Position numbers and translations under genes: made by a program
The notes under the pieces: model-generated
What the model saw: the letters and a program-made list of their open reading frames with translations, nothing else
The model's database searches: none
What the model was told of the DNA's origin: nothing
Shown: piece by piece, positions 1 to 9,856 of the stretch
Layout of the letters: each line of letters opens with the position of its first letter
Numbering within the stretch: position 1 is the stretch's first letter
From: a bacterium
GTDB lineage: Bacteria; SZUA-79; Acidulodesulfobacterales; Acidulodesulfobacteraceae
Length of the DNA stretch: 37,664 nucleotides
Assembly: GCA_021788495.1 (NCBI GenBank)
Contig: JAJYKQ010000005.1
Location: 1-37,664, forward strand
Direction of reading: 5' to 3'

Positions 1-594
1 TATCGGGGTCATATTTTGCAATTTTTCGCCTCCGCAACAATCATTGAAAATATTAACTTCGGCACCCATAATATTAAATATTTTTTTTAAAGATTCTATT
101 TTAGCTTCGTTTTTATAACATCCAATATAAAGAAGTATGGAGTTCCCTTTTATTTTTGACGGAACGGTTTTTAGCAGTTTGTCTTCGGTAGCGGCATCTG
201 CAATTATATCGATAATATGAATTGCTCCAGTTTTTGAAGGATCCGATTCCTTAAGCATGGCATTAAAAGGCATAAGACTGTAATCTGCCTGTTTTCTAAA
301 CATAGAATCGGAATTTATAAGTTTAACGGATTCGTTTATCTGATTTACGCATACCGAACAGCCGGAATATAAAAAATTTTCGCCGCCATTCTGACATAAA
401 CCTAAATTTCTCAGGGGCATCACCGCTTTATTAAAAAAATCCGGCTTATAGTGCGATGGCGGCGCGCCGCAGCAGTTCCATTCGGAAACCGGCTTAATAT
501 CTATATCTAATGCTCTAAAAATGTTTTCTATTTTTGTTTTAGGGTCGTAAGAATTTGCGCAGCCCGGAAAATAAATAATATGATTTTTCAACAT
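1..594 (-). CDS. HdrB-like CCG-domain protein (partial, C-terminus outside window)
   Basis: The reading frame starts at ATG 594 and is still open at base 1, giving 198 residues. It shows the cysteine pattern of the CCG domain (heterodisulfide reductase subunit B family): C12, C41-C42 in 'WNCCGAPPSH' and C79-x2-C82, then the start of a second set at C159 and C186-C187 ('DCCGGEK'). In HdrB and related SdhE/GlpC-type proteins these cysteines bind non-cubane [4Fe-4S] clusters that take part in electron transfer to disulfides or quinones. The partner subunit (HdrC-like, or a succinate dehydrogenase-like complex) must lie left of the window if it exists, so the exact complex cannot be named. The family is clear; the substrate is not. 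Confidence 0.8.
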   Translation of the reverse strand, partial: MLKNHIIYFPGCANSYDPKTKIENIFRALDIDIKPVSEWNCCGAPPSHYKPDFFNKAVMPLRNLGLCQNGGENFLYSGCSVCVNQINESVKLINSDSMFRKQADYSLMPFNAMLKESDPSKTGAIHIIDIIADAATEDKLLKTVPSKIKGNSILLYIGCYKNEAKIESLKKIFNIMGAEVNIFNDCCGGEKLQNMTPI

Positions 595-851
595 TAAACC
601 TATATTTTATTTTTAAAAGTGTACTTAAAAAAAATAGATTAGACAATTGCTGTATTTTTTACATCCTTTTTAGTTTATTACAAAAAAAAAATTAAATCAA
701 TATTTTTTTTAAAAAAATATAACATTGTTTTTAAATTGAAGATAAATAAATATAAAATATAAGCGCCTTGCATGTTTATCTATTTAATATTTTATAAACC
801 TTTAAAGAGGATTGATTTATTAGGAAGGTTAATTGCGCTTTTATTTAAAGG
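595..851. other. AT-rich intergenic region
   Basis: Very AT-rich spacer between the HdrB-like gene and tRNA-Phe. It has long A and T runs. No convincing gene, hairpin or consensus promoter was seen. Confidence 0.5.
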
Positions 852-927
<76 letters not shown>

Positions 928-937
928 ATTAAACATG

Positions 938-968
938 ATAAGTTTTATTATATTATCATAAAACTTAT
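938..968. repeat. AT-rich inverted repeat between two tRNAs
   Basis: A perfect 11-bp inverted repeat (ATAAGTTTTAT and its complement) around a 9-nt loop, between tRNA-Leu and tRNA-Phe. It could be a processing or folding element of a joint tRNA transcript. It lacks the GC-rich stem and T-run of an intrinsic terminator. Confidence 0.5.
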
Positions 969-1062
969 TTAAATACAAATATTTTTAAGCGTGCCGTTTA
1001 ATTTTTATACGGAGAGACGTAAAAAAAGACTCTAAAAACTAAAAATCAGATAAATATCTTTA

Positions 1063-1150
1063 TGGTGCCGAGGGCCGGAATCGAACCGGCACGGAACAAA
1101 GTTCCGAGGGATTTTAAGTCCCTTGCGTCTACCACTTCCGCCACCCCGGC
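1063..1150 (-). tRNA. tRNA-Leu (TAA)
   Basis: An 88-nt class II tRNA on the minus strand. The acceptor stem is GCCGGGG/CCTCGGC with one G-T pair. The anticodon loop CTTAAAA gives TAA. The long variable arm folds as CGGAAC/GTTCCG, the T-arm has GTTCGATTC, and CCA is encoded. Confidence 0.96.
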
Positions 1151-1191
1151 AATTATTTAATTGAGAAGATGCGCTTCAAAAAATGCATTAT

Positions 1192-1222
1192 ATAATATCT
1201 CACAAATCGCAATATTTGTCAA
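1192..1222 (-). promoter_or_regulatory. Candidate promoter for tRNA-Leu/tRNA-Phe
   Basis: On the minus strand TTGACA (1217-1222) lies immediately after the stop codon of the upstream gene. TATTAT (1192-1197) follows at a slightly long 19-nt spacing. An alternative GATATT would give 17 nt. The position about 40 nt before tRNA-Leu fits a tRNA promoter. Confidence 0.4.
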
Positions 1223-1225
1223 ATA

Positions 1226-2647
<1,422 letters not shown>

Positions 2648-2684
2648 TTATAAATTATCTGCTATACTCTCTATACTTATAAAA

Positions 2685-3530
2685 TTAAGCTGTTAAATTA
2701 TGGTGCGCTTTCATATGGCAATCATAGGAAGTTTTTTCTTCTTCCTTATAAAATTTAAGCCTGTTCATAAGGTTGTCAAAGTTTACTAAATGCCCGTCGA
2801 AGTCGGGGCCGTCTACGCAGGCAAATTTTGTTTTATTGCCTACCAAAACCCTGCATGCGCCGCACATTCCCGTTCCGTCTATCATAATAGGATTTAAACT
2901 TACGATTGTTTTTATGGATTTTTCTTTGGTTAAGTCGCTTACTGCTTTCATCATAATTACCGGACCGATGGCGATAACCCTGTCTATCTGTATTTTTTTA
3001 TCGTAAATAAGGCTTCTTAAAACATCGGTAACGATGCCTTTAGTGCCGCAGCTTCCGTCGTTTGTAGCGGCAAGAACTTCATTGCTCGCCGATTTCATCT
3101 CGTCTTCCATCAAAAGAAGCTCTTTGTTTCTCGCTCCGATTATAGATATGACGTGATTTCCTTCCGCCTTCATAGCTTTGGCTATAGGATATATTGCCGC
3201 AGTTCCAAAACCGCCTCCGATGCAGACTACGGTTCCAAATTTTTTTATTTCGGTAGGAACGCCGAGAGGACCGACTAAATCGGCTAAGGCATCGCCGACG
3301 TTCAATTCGCTGAGCAGATGCGTAGTTTTTCCAAGCGTCTGCACAAGTATAGTAATAGTTTTATCGTTTTTGTCTGAACTTGCGATAGTAATAGGAATTC
3401 TCTCGCCGTTTTTATTTACCCTTAATATGATAAATTGGCCTGGTAACGCTTTTAACGCTATATCCGGAGCCGATATATTATATAAATTTATCCCTTCGCC
3501 GAGATTTTTCTTGCCGATTATTTGATACAT
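2685..3530 (-). CDS. nfnA: NfnA-like ferredoxin-NADP reductase subunit
   Basis: 281 residues. An FAD-binding barrel ('RIPITIAS', residues 44-51) precedes an NAD-binding fold ('CIGGGFGTAAIYP', about 103-115). A C-terminal [2Fe-2S] region has C223, C226 and C238, with D218 just before them. An Asp plus three Cys is the unusual ligand set described for NfnA [2Fe-2S] clusters, so the residues fit. This is the sulfide dehydrogenase/dihydroorotate dehydrogenase electron-transfer family. It is the first gene of the two-gene nfnA-nfnB unit and starts 45 nt downstream of tRNA-Cys, so transcription from the tRNA promoter is possible. Cytoplasmic. Confidence 0.85.
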   Translation of the reverse strand: MYQIIGKKNLGEGINLYNISAPDIALKALPGQFIILRVNKNGERIPITIASSDKNDKTITILVQTLGKTTHLLSELNVGDALADLVGPLGVPTEIKKFGTVVCIGGGFGTAAIYPIAKAMKAEGNHVISIIGARNKELLLMEDEMKSASNEVLAATNDGSCGTKGIVTDVLRSLIYDKKIQIDRVIAIGPVIMMKAVSDLTKEKSIKTIVSLNPIMIDGTGMCGACRVLVGNKTKFACVDGPDFDGHLVNFDNLMNRLKFYKEEEKTSYDCHMKAHHNLTA

Positions 3531-3575
3531 ATTTTTATCGTTTTATTTATAATAGTTTATCGTTTGATAATGTGA

Positions 3576-3650
3576 TGGAGGCGGCACTCGGAATTGAACC
3601 GAGGTATAAAGGTTTTGCAGACCTCTGCCTTACCGCTTGGCTATGCCGCC
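3576..3650 (-). tRNA. tRNA-Cys (GCA)
   Basis: A 75-nt cloverleaf. The acceptor stem is GGCGGCA/TGCCGCC, the anticodon loop CTGCAAA gives GCA, the T-arm has GTTCAATTC, and the discriminator T (U73, typical of tRNA-Cys) is followed by encoded CCA. Confidence 0.96.
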
Positions 3651-3720
3651 TTAATTAAAATATTATCGGATGTTCTTTTATTGTATTACTTTTTCACTTT
3701 TTTTTAAATAGTTTTTTCTT

Positions 3721-4821
3721 TTATTTGTACAGCAACAGGCTTTTTGCTCGTATTCTGCGGTTTACCTTCGGCACTCCCGACTTAAGCTGTTTGAGGTTTA
3801 TACCTTCCGGTTTAGCATAAATGGAAAATGTTCCGACCCTATTAAATACGGTTTTTACTAAAGCAATACCTTTATTAAAAGATTTAAAGCTGAATACGCT
3901 GCTCCTTTCTATCCCGCCGGAAGAAACTAATGACAATTTAACGTTGCCGTTTATGCGGTCGGCGTTCGTTATCACGTTGCCGAATTTATCGATCGCAACT
4001 ATTTTAATTATAAAAGGTCTTCCTGCCGGAATTTGGGCAATGTTTGTAGAAATAAGAAACTTTTTAAAATAAGAAGGTTTTATGTTTATATTTTTACTTA
4101 TAAAAATATGAGGCCTGCCGCCGTAATTAACGGCAAAGTTTAACTGTCCTATACCCGCCCTGTCCGAAATAAAATTGAATTTACCGGCACCGTCGTTTAT
4201 GTAACTGGCTGGTATTATTCTGGGTCTTATGCTGAAGTTGTCTCCGGTTAAATAAACTTTTATGCTGCCGTTTGATTTCGGCATTAATTTTACGGGGTTT
4301 CCGTACTGATCGGCAGCATATATTTTTACTTTAAACGGAACGCCGGCTATAACGTTTTTCGGAGCCGATATTTTTAAATTATGGAACGGTCCTGCATAAA
4401 TATGAATGGGCGTACTTTCGTCTTCTACGCCTTCAAATGAGCTCGAAACCTCTATTTTGCCGGCTTTTTTATAAGAAACGTCAAAGTTTACTATGCCTTT
4501 CTTAAACTCTGAGGCGGGAATATTTAACTGTTCTTGATTGCTTTGCCCGCCGATATTTACGTTAATGTTCAATCCCTCGTATTTCTTAGAAAAATCAGTA
4601 ATTACATTGCCGTAATCGTCTAAAGCAACCAATCGGACGTCAAATTTGCTGCCGGCCTGGACGCTGTGCGGTACGCTTATAGTGAAATTATTAAGCTTTC
4701 CGGGAAGAATGGTTATAGTGGTAAACGCATAACCGTTAACGGAAAACATAGGAATTAAGCAAAAAAGCAGTAAAGAGAAAATAACGGCGTAAAAAGTTAT
4801 TTTTTTTGCATTAAAATTCAT
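3721..4821 (-). CDS. Secreted protein with three Ig-like repeats
   Basis: I place the start at ATG 4821 because AAGGGG lies 9 nt upstream. An in-frame ATG at 4857 has no ribosome binding site. The 366-residue product has an N-terminal hydrophobic signal (about 8-32). Three repeats follow, at about 44-142, 147-247 and 254-340. Each opens with a strand-like 'ISxP...aGxpFxVxixAxDxxGN' block, for example 'AGVPFKVKIYAADQYGN'. This looks like a bacterial Ig-like (Big/invasin-type) fold, but I do not recognise the exact family. The C-terminus is Lys/Arg-rich with no anchor motif. It sits 41 nt downstream of the PilO-like/TPR gene and is probably in the same operon. A surface or periplasmic structural or adhesive role is inference. 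Confidence 0.7.
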   Translation of the reverse strand: MNFNAKKITFYAVIFSLLLFCLIPMFSVNGYAFTTITILPGKLNNFTISVPHSVQAGSKFDVRLVALDDYGNVITDFSKKYEGLNINVNIGGQSNQEQLNIPASEFKKGIVNFDVSYKKAGKIEVSSSFEGVEDESTPIHIYAGPFHNLKISAPKNVIAGVPFKVKIYAADQYGNPVKLMPKSNGSIKVYLTGDNFSIRPRIIPASYINDGAGKFNFISDRAGIGQLNFAVNYGGRPHIFISKNINIKPSYFKKFLISTNIAQIPAGRPFIIKIVAIDKFGNVITNADRINGNVKLSLVSSGGIERSSVFSFKSFNKGIALVKTVFNRVGTFSIYAKPEGINLKQLKSGVPKVNRRIRAKSLLLYK

Positions 4822-4862
4822 AATCGGATTCCCCTTAATAAAAGAATATTGTTCCATATTTA

Positions 4863-5951
4863 TTATCGTATTTTTTTTGAAATATTTAAATAATATTTAA
4901 TTTTTTCATCGGAAGGATTCAACTCTAAAGCTTTCCTAAAACTGTATTCGGCGTTGGAAAACATTTTTAAACGCATGTACGACAGTCCCAGAATAAAATT
5001 TATCTGCCATAATTTTTTGTGCTCAAGCGCTTTTTTGGCATAATACACGGATGCCCTGTAATTTTTAATTTCGTATTCGTCCAAGGCGGCATTTGATAAT
5101 GCCCTGTAATTATCCGGATTATAACTTAAGGCTTTTTTAAACATAATCAATGCAGTGCTGAAATCGTTTTGCGAAAACGATAAAACTCCTTTTTTATTAT
5201 AAAAATTTGATTCTTGAATGCCTGATTTTTTAATGAAAGCAGTTTTTTTTGCTAATTTTCTATAAACTCTTTCGGATATATTTGATTTTTTCTTTATTTT
5301 TTCATAATTTAAAGAAACGGCTTTTGGCTTTGCAGCGGTTTTTTTATTTTTCTTAACGATATATAAAAACGGATTTATAGTTCCGAAATCTTTCGGCTTC
5401 TTTATATATCGCTTAGATTTCAAAATGCTTTTTAACGCATCTTGTCTGCTTATAACATATGCAGCCAAGATTGAGGAAAAATTTACCGAATTGTTTTTAT
5501 TTATATTTTTACCGATATAGAATTTTTTAAAATTTATTTTATAATTATACTCTAAATCTTTAACAAAGGAATATATATCGCGTGGATTTCCGAAGCCGGA
5601 AACTTTAAAATAAAAATCGGCGGCTGTATTTTTTTTATTTAATTTTATAAATTTAACGGCATCCAATTTTATTCGATATTTTTTTCCGGCGCTTATAATT
5701 TCCGAAATGAAATATTTTTCGTTTTTATTGAAAGAATATCCGTAGCGTAAAATAGGAAAGTCGGTTTTTCGTATTCCTTTTATGCTTTCGTCTATCTTGA
5801 TTTGAATACTTTTTAGCTCGGCGATTCTTTTGTTTATCAAAAAGTTTATTTTATTTTCTTTTGCCGTAATGCTTTTATATATAAAAAAAACGGCAAACAC
5901 CGATATTATAAAAAATGTTACGGCAAAATAATATGCTATTTTTTTATTCAC
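4863..5951 (-). CDS. Membrane protein with PilO-like region and C-terminal TPRs
   Basis: 362 residues from a GTG start (5951), since ATG just upstream runs into TGA. One N-terminal membrane segment (about 5-26) is followed by a coiled-coil-like stretch. The region about 70-170 resembles the periplasmic part of PilO/GspM proteins ('FYFKVSGFGNPRDIYSFVKDLE'-like pattern, cut here to its shape). A Lys-rich linker (about 175-245) leads to about three TPR units (about 250-360), for example 'ALSYNPDNYRALSNAALDEY' and 'ALELNPSDEKIKYYL'. PilO proteins form the inner-membrane alignment complex of type IV pili, and MshN of MSHA pili is a TPR protein. A pilus or secretion role is therefore plausible but unproven. 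The PilO assignment is by pattern only. Confidence 0.6.
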   Translation of the reverse strand: MNKKIAYYFAVTFFIISVFAVFFIYKSITAKENKINFLINKRIAELKSIQIKIDESIKGIRKTDFPILRYGYSFNKNEKYFISEIISAGKKYRIKLDAVKFIKLNKKNTAADFYFKVSGFGNPRDIYSFVKDLEYNYKINFKKFYIGKNINKNNSVNFSSILAAYVISRQDALKSILKSKRYIKKPKDFGTINPFLYIVKKNKKTAAKPKAVSLNYEKIKKKSNISERVYRKLAKKTAFIKKSGIQESNFYNKKGVLSFSQNDFSTALIMFKKALSYNPDNYRALSNAALDEYEIKNYRASVYYAKKALEHKKLWQINFILGLSYMRLKMFSNAEYSFRKALELNPSDEKIKYYLNISKKIR

Positions 5952-6019
5952 GACATTATATTTTTTTAAAATTAAATTAATATATTATATATATTTAATA
6001 CATTATTAAAAATTTTAAG

Positions 6020-6403
6020 TCAATCAATTTTGTAATAGGACGCCATAGACGTATCCGTTTCATAGACGTTTACGCTTTTTACGGCTATGCCGTTATGTTG
6101 CGTAGATTTAATTTTTTTTTCAAATTCGTTATATATATACATAGCTAAATTTTCCGCAGAAGGGTTTGCGTTTAAAAAAAAGGGGGTCTCGTTGATGAAC
6201 TTATGGTCGAGCGTTTCCAATACTTCGTTAAGATAATTTTTCAGCAGTTTAAAATCTATTGCAATTCCTATTTCGTTTAACTTAGATGCAGAAACGACGG
6301 CTTCAACCTTCCAATTGTGCCCGTGAATGTTTTCGCATTTTCCTTGATAGCCTCTTAAGGCATGCGCAGACGAAAAACCCGACGTTATTTTTAAATCGAA
6401 CAT
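6020..6403 (-). CDS. queD: 6-carboxy-5,6,7,8-tetrahydropterin synthase (QueD)
   Basis: 127 residues, normal for the QueD/PTPS family. Zinc ligands are H14 ('SSAHAL') and H27, H29 ('NIHGH'), with the catalytic Cys at C23. 'LDHKFIN' supplies the catalytic Asp-His pair, and 'ETDTS' the substrate-binding Glu near the C-terminus. It converts 7,8-dihydroneopterin triphosphate to carboxytetrahydropterin in queuosine precursor synthesis. QueC, QueE and QueF are not in the window. It follows the SurA-like gene by 10 nt, so the two are probably cotranscribed without an obvious functional link. Confidence 0.92.
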   Translation of the reverse strand: MFDLKITSGFSSAHALRGYQGKCENIHGHNWKVEAVVSASKLNEIGIAIDFKLLKNYLNEVLETLDHKFINETPFFLNANPSAENLAMYIYNEFEKKIKSTQHNGIAVKSVNVYETDTSMASYYKID

Positions 6404-6413
6404 AATTATTTTA

Positions 6414-7037
6414 TTACGAACCGGTAAAATTATCGTTAATTTTAATTTTTGCGTGCATTCTGAGATTTACAATCATATTTTTAAGTTTCTTCGCCAGTTC
6501 AGCCGCATATTTTTGCTTTTGTTTTTTTGCAGTTCCTCTTCCGTTTTCGATAGTAAATAAAAAGAATTGCAGTCTGTATTTTATGAATTTTTTTTCTATT
6601 ATAATTTTTTTTAAAAAATTATAGAAACCGTTTTTATCAAAACCAAACTTGCTTAAAAATACCGAAAAACTTGTGCGCCTATGAAGAACCGCAAACTTCT
6701 TTTTAAAATTTTGAGCCATAGCCTTTAAAGCAGGATTGCTTATAATTAAGCCGCCGGCCTTTTCCTGCTGATTAAGAATAATAATCCTGTTTATATATAT
6801 ATTCGTCAAATGCTTTAATTCGCCGTTGGTTAACGTTTTGTTAATTTTAACATATTTTAAATTATTTACCATATTAAAATTATATAAAAAGTATAAATCA
6901 TTTAGCGTTATAGCAGTATTGTCAACCGAGGCGGCTATAGAATCAACCTGAAATCCGCTTGAAACACTAGCAGAAACCGAAGTCAAAAAAAATGCAAAAA
7001 AAAATGACAGCCAAGCAGTTTTTATTTTATATTTCAT
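6414..7037 (-). CDS. SurA N-domain-like periplasmic protein
   Basis: 207 residues with a signal peptide (hydrophobic core about 9-24, Ala/Ser-rich end). 'VDSIAASVDNTAITLNDL' is the typical start of SurA-type chaperone N-domains ('iaavVn.e.It..el'). The following helices fit the SurA_N fold. There is no parvulin PPIase domain, and the length is about half that of E. coli SurA. The C-terminal third is Lys-rich. A chaperone role for outer-membrane or periplasmic proteins is inferred from the fold only. It diverges from the histidine kinase across 44 nt. Confidence 0.55.
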   Translation of the reverse strand: MKYKIKTAWLSFFFAFFLTSVSASVSSGFQVDSIAASVDNTAITLNDLYFLYNFNMVNNLKYVKINKTLTNGELKHLTNIYINRIIILNQQEKAGGLIISNPALKAMAQNFKKKFAVLHRRTSFSVFLSKFGFDKNGFYNFLKKIIIEKKFIKYRLQFFLFTIENGRGTAKKQKQKYAAELAKKLKNMIVNLRMHAKIKINDNFTGS

Positions 7038-7081
7038 TATTTCTAATAGAAATTATTAAAAATTTATTATAAAATCTTTCT

Positions 7082-8335
7082 ATGCATTACAATATAGTAT
7101 CTATATTTTATATTTTAATATTATCATTATTTTTATTTTTTTTATATATTTTTTTATTTAAAAATATACAGTATTTATTTGCTAAAAATAAATTAAGGGA
7201 ATATACGCGTGAAATTGAAATTTATAAAACCATATTAAACAACATTAAAGAAGGGGTTGCCGTTATAAACAAAGAAAAAGAAATCTTATTCGTAAACGAA
7301 TCTTTCGGCAAAAACATAAGGTCGGCAAAAACTGACGGCAAAATTATTAATAATCAATTCGATTTTTTAACTAGAAATATAGAACTTAATTCATTAATAG
7401 ACGGAGCGGTTAAAAATAATTTTTTTAAAATAACCGAAAAAAAAATTTCTTACTACGATAGGGCCGAAAAAAAAACTGCCGATTGCATAATCTTTAAGAT
7501 AAATAATAATGATAAATATGCGGTAATAGTTAAAGATATCACCGACATGCAGAAAATAGAAGATATCAGGTCGTCTTTTATTCAGAACGTTTCCCATGAA
7601 TTACAAACGCCGGTAACGGCTATAACCGGTTTTGCCGAAACTTTAAAAAACGGTGCTATCGATAACCCTTCCGTCAGGTTGAAATTCGTGAATATAATCG
7701 AACAGCACGCAAAACGGCTTCGATTTTTAATTGACGACCTGATTACGCTTTCCAATATCGAAACGGAAAAGTTTCCGGTTAAGTTAGAAAATATAGATAT
7801 TAAAACTAATATAGAAAATTCTTTAATTTTATTTGAACATGAAATAAAAGAAAAAAATTTATCCGTTATTAATAAAGCGAAAAATGATACATTTATTTCG
7901 GATACCGGCAAAATAAGCCTTATAATAAACAACCTTATTCAGAATGCCGTGAAATACGGCAATAAAAACGGCATAGTATCGATAGAAGGGTACGCCTGCG
8001 ACAAGGCGGCGGCATTGAATTTTATTTCTGAAGCCGAAGAAACATCGGTTTTATGGAATTTTTATTTCCTTAACGAAGACGACTCGCAATTTCTTTTCTT
8101 TTCAATAATCGATAACGGTATTGGCGTAAACTATACTAATCTTTTAAGGCTGGGCGAAAGATTTTTCAGGATCGACGGCTCGCATAAAAATTCAGCCAAA
8201 GGTTCCGGGCTCGGACTGGCTATCGTAAAGCACACCCTGAAATTATTAAGAGGCAGCGCCGTCATTAAAAGCAGTATGGGAAACGGATTTAAGTTTTCTT
8301 TCGTTATACCGGTAAAACGGTTAAACAAAATTTAA
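7082..8335 (+). CDS. PhoR/WalK-like sensor histidine kinase
   Basis: 417 residues. A single N-terminal hydrophobic segment (about 5-34) is followed by a PAS-like domain (about 45-155, 'NIKEGVAVINKEKEILFVN'). The HisKA dimerisation helix has the phospho-acceptor H172 in 'VSHELQTPVTAI'. The HATPase domain shows the N box 'NLIQNAVKYGN', G1 'DNGIGV' and G2 'GSGLGLAI'. There is no periplasmic sensor domain, so the signal is probably membrane-borne or cytoplasmic through PAS. No response regulator lies beside it. The only one in the window is the NtrC-type gene at 23.3 kb, and a pairing with it is not supported. Its 3' end overlaps the convergent mqnA by 15 nt. Confidence 0.9.
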   Translation: MHYNIVSIFYILILSLFLFFLYIFLFKNIQYLFAKNKLREYTREIEIYKTILNNIKEGVAVINKEKEILFVNESFGKNIRSAKTDGKIINNQFDFLTRNIELNSLIDGAVKNNFFKITEKKISYYDRAEKKTADCIIFKINNNDKYAVIVKDITDMQKIEDIRSSFIQNVSHELQTPVTAITGFAETLKNGAIDNPSVRLKFVNIIEQHAKRLRFLIDDLITLSNIETEKFPVKLENIDIKTNIENSLILFEHEIKEKNLSVINKAKNDTFISDTGKISLIINNLIQNAVKYGNKNGIVSIEGYACDKAAALNFISEAEETSVLWNFYFLNEDDSQFLFFSIIDNGIGVNYTNLLRLGERFFRIDGSHKNSAKGSGLGLAIVKHTLKLLRGSAVIKSSMGNGFKFSFVIPVKRLNKI

Positions 8336-9205
8336 CTCTGGAGTAGATTTTATAAGCTTATATTTGTAAAGTAAATCGGCATAAATATTAAAACCCCTTA
8401 TTTCATCGGGTCCTAAGTTAAAACTCAGACAGTCCGTCCAATATTCCATAAGCTCTTCAAAAGATATGAAGTCATAATCGCCGGATTTTATCGCCGTTTC
8501 GGCTGCATCTTTAAAACCGGATAACGCTTTTATTTTTGATTTTATCAAATAATCGTATAAAACGGAAAATTCATTTTTATTGCCGTCGTAAGATTCTTTT
8601 CTTATTATAAAAAGAGCAAAAACAAAAGGGGAAGACGTATGTCTGTACCATAAATCCGCTAAGTCGTATGCATAATAGCCGTCCGGAATATTTTTTACAA
8701 GTTTTAAGGCATTATTGCCTATATGCAGGAAACTGTTTCCTTCAGCTATTTTTCGATAATAATCCGAATCTATCTCAAGCTCTAAATTTTCGTTTTGTTT
8801 CAAACTTAAAAATTTCATTTCGTTTAAATCCATTTTATAAAATTCTGCCAATAAAACTTTTAATAAATTTAACGAGGTAAGGGTTTCCGGCGTAACGTAT
8901 ACCGTTTCGTTCTTATTGAAATTCTCTATGGATTTATTTGAAAAAAGATATATGCTTTTTACTTTTTTCTTGGAACTTATCGAAAGGTTGGGAAATATAT
9001 AAGAATTATCGTAATTAGAAATATAGTAAAAAGAAGATGAAGGGCTTATATCTATGCCGCCGTATTGTAATTTACTATTCAAAAAAGCCGGCGTTCCGGA
9101 AATAAAATCCGCAAAATTATTTCTGTTTTCGCCGTTAAGTATTTTTTTTAAATAATAGTAGATAGGATATACGTTAAGATAATTTATTTCTCCTATTTTA
9201 ATCAT
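8321..9205 (-). CDS. mqnA: Chorismate dehydratase MqnA (futalosine pathway)
   Basis: 294 residues of the MqnA/MqnD periplasmic-binding-protein-like fold. The start 'KIGEINYLNVYPI' is typical of MqnA. 'GIDISPSSSFYYI' matches the 'D.aliss..y' loop, and 'YAYDLADLWYRHTSSPFVFALF' matches the 'dl...W...tg.PfVfa.w' block. MqnA dehydrates chorismate to 3-enolpyruvylbenzoate, the first step of menaquinone synthesis by the futalosine route. This implies menaquinone-based respiration. The gene follows the HAD phosphatase by 15 nt in the long minus-strand run. The other mqn genes are not in the window. Confidence 0.85.
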   Translation of the reverse strand: MIKIGEINYLNVYPIYYYLKKILNGENRNNFADFISGTPAFLNSKLQYGGIDISPSSSFYYISNYDNSYIFPNLSISSKKKVKSIYLFSNKSIENFNKNETVYVTPETLTSLNLLKVLLAEFYKMDLNEMKFLSLKQNENLELEIDSDYYRKIAEGNSFLHIGNNALKLVKNIPDGYYAYDLADLWYRHTSSPFVFALFIIRKESYDGNKNEFSVLYDYLIKSKIKALSGFKDAAETAIKSGDYDFISFEELMEYWTDCLSFNLGPDEIRGFNIYADLLYKYKLIKSTPELNFV

Positions 9206-9220
9206 AAAATGATGCTCGTA

Positions 9221-9856
9221 TTACGGTAAAATTTGCGAAATTTCTTTATATAAATAATCTGGATTGTATCCTTTTAGTTCGTCGTATTCGTGATTCCCCG
9301 AAGCAACGGCGCATATATGAATGCCGGCATTTTTTGCGGCCATTATGTCTATCGGGGAATCGCCGATTAATATTGTATACTCTTTTGGAATAGCAGTCAT
9401 ATCGACGATTTTGTTTATCATTTCCGGCGACGGCTTGCCTTCTAAACCGTCGAATACACCGTAAACGCAATCAAAAAGACCAATGATCTGCAGATGCTTT
9501 AAAAGTTCACGCGATATAGAACCGGTTTTATTAGTCGCTACGCTAAGAATTTTATTTTCGCTTTTTAATTTTAAAAGAAGTTCTTTCGCGCCTTTTATCA
9601 ACGTTGTTTTATCGAAACAGACTTCCGTGTATTTTTTTCTAAAAACGGCGATAGCTTCTTCTTCATTCTCTTTTCCGAAAAGTTTGCCGAGCAGGCCTTC
9701 AAGCGGAACGCCTACGTAAGAACTGGATTCTTCCGGCGTTATCTGCCTGCTTTGGAATTTAGAAAACACGGCGTCGAAGGCATCGTTTATAGCTTCAAAC
9801 GAATCTATAAGCGTCCCGTCTAAATCAAAAATTATTGAATTATATTTTTTTAAAAT
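9221..9856 (-). CDS. HAD-family phosphatase (phosphoglycolate phosphatase-like), apparent ATT start
   Basis: HAD subfamily IA phosphatase. Motif I is 'IIFDLDGTLIDS', motif II 'VATNKTGS', then a motif III Lys ('EGKPSPEMI') and motif IV 'LIGDSPIDIMAAKNAG'. Motif I is encoded, but the frame between the preceding stop and it holds no ATG, GTG or TTG. The first canonical start, a GTG at 9769, would remove the catalytic Asp. ATT at 9856 gives a family-like N-terminus ('LKKYNSIIFDLDGT'). GAGAGG sits 9 nt upstream, inside the end of galT. I therefore place the start there, for 211 residues. It overlaps the galT stop codon, which suggests translational coupling. Substrate unknown; 2-phosphoglycolate or pyrophosphate are family options. 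Confidence 0.75.
   Translation of the reverse strand: MLKKYNSIIFDLDGTLIDSFEAINDAFDAVFSKFQSRQITPEESSSYVGVPLEGLLGKLFGKENEEEAIAVFRKKYTEVCFDKTTLIKGAKELLLKLKSENKILSVATNKTGSISRELLKHLQIIGLFDCVYGVFDGLEGKPSPEMINKIVDMTAIPKEYTILIGDSPIDIMAAKNAGIHICAVASGNHEYDELKGYNPDYLYKEISQILP

Noticed and set aside
7082..8335. Histidine kinase as partner of the NtrC-type regulator at 23.3 kb
   Set aside because: They are 15 kb apart in different operons. The kinase is PhoR/WalK-like, which usually pairs with OmpR-type regulators.
9221..9769. HAD gene starting at GTG 9769
   Set aside because: This start would drop the DLDGT catalytic motif, which is plainly encoded in the same frame upstream.
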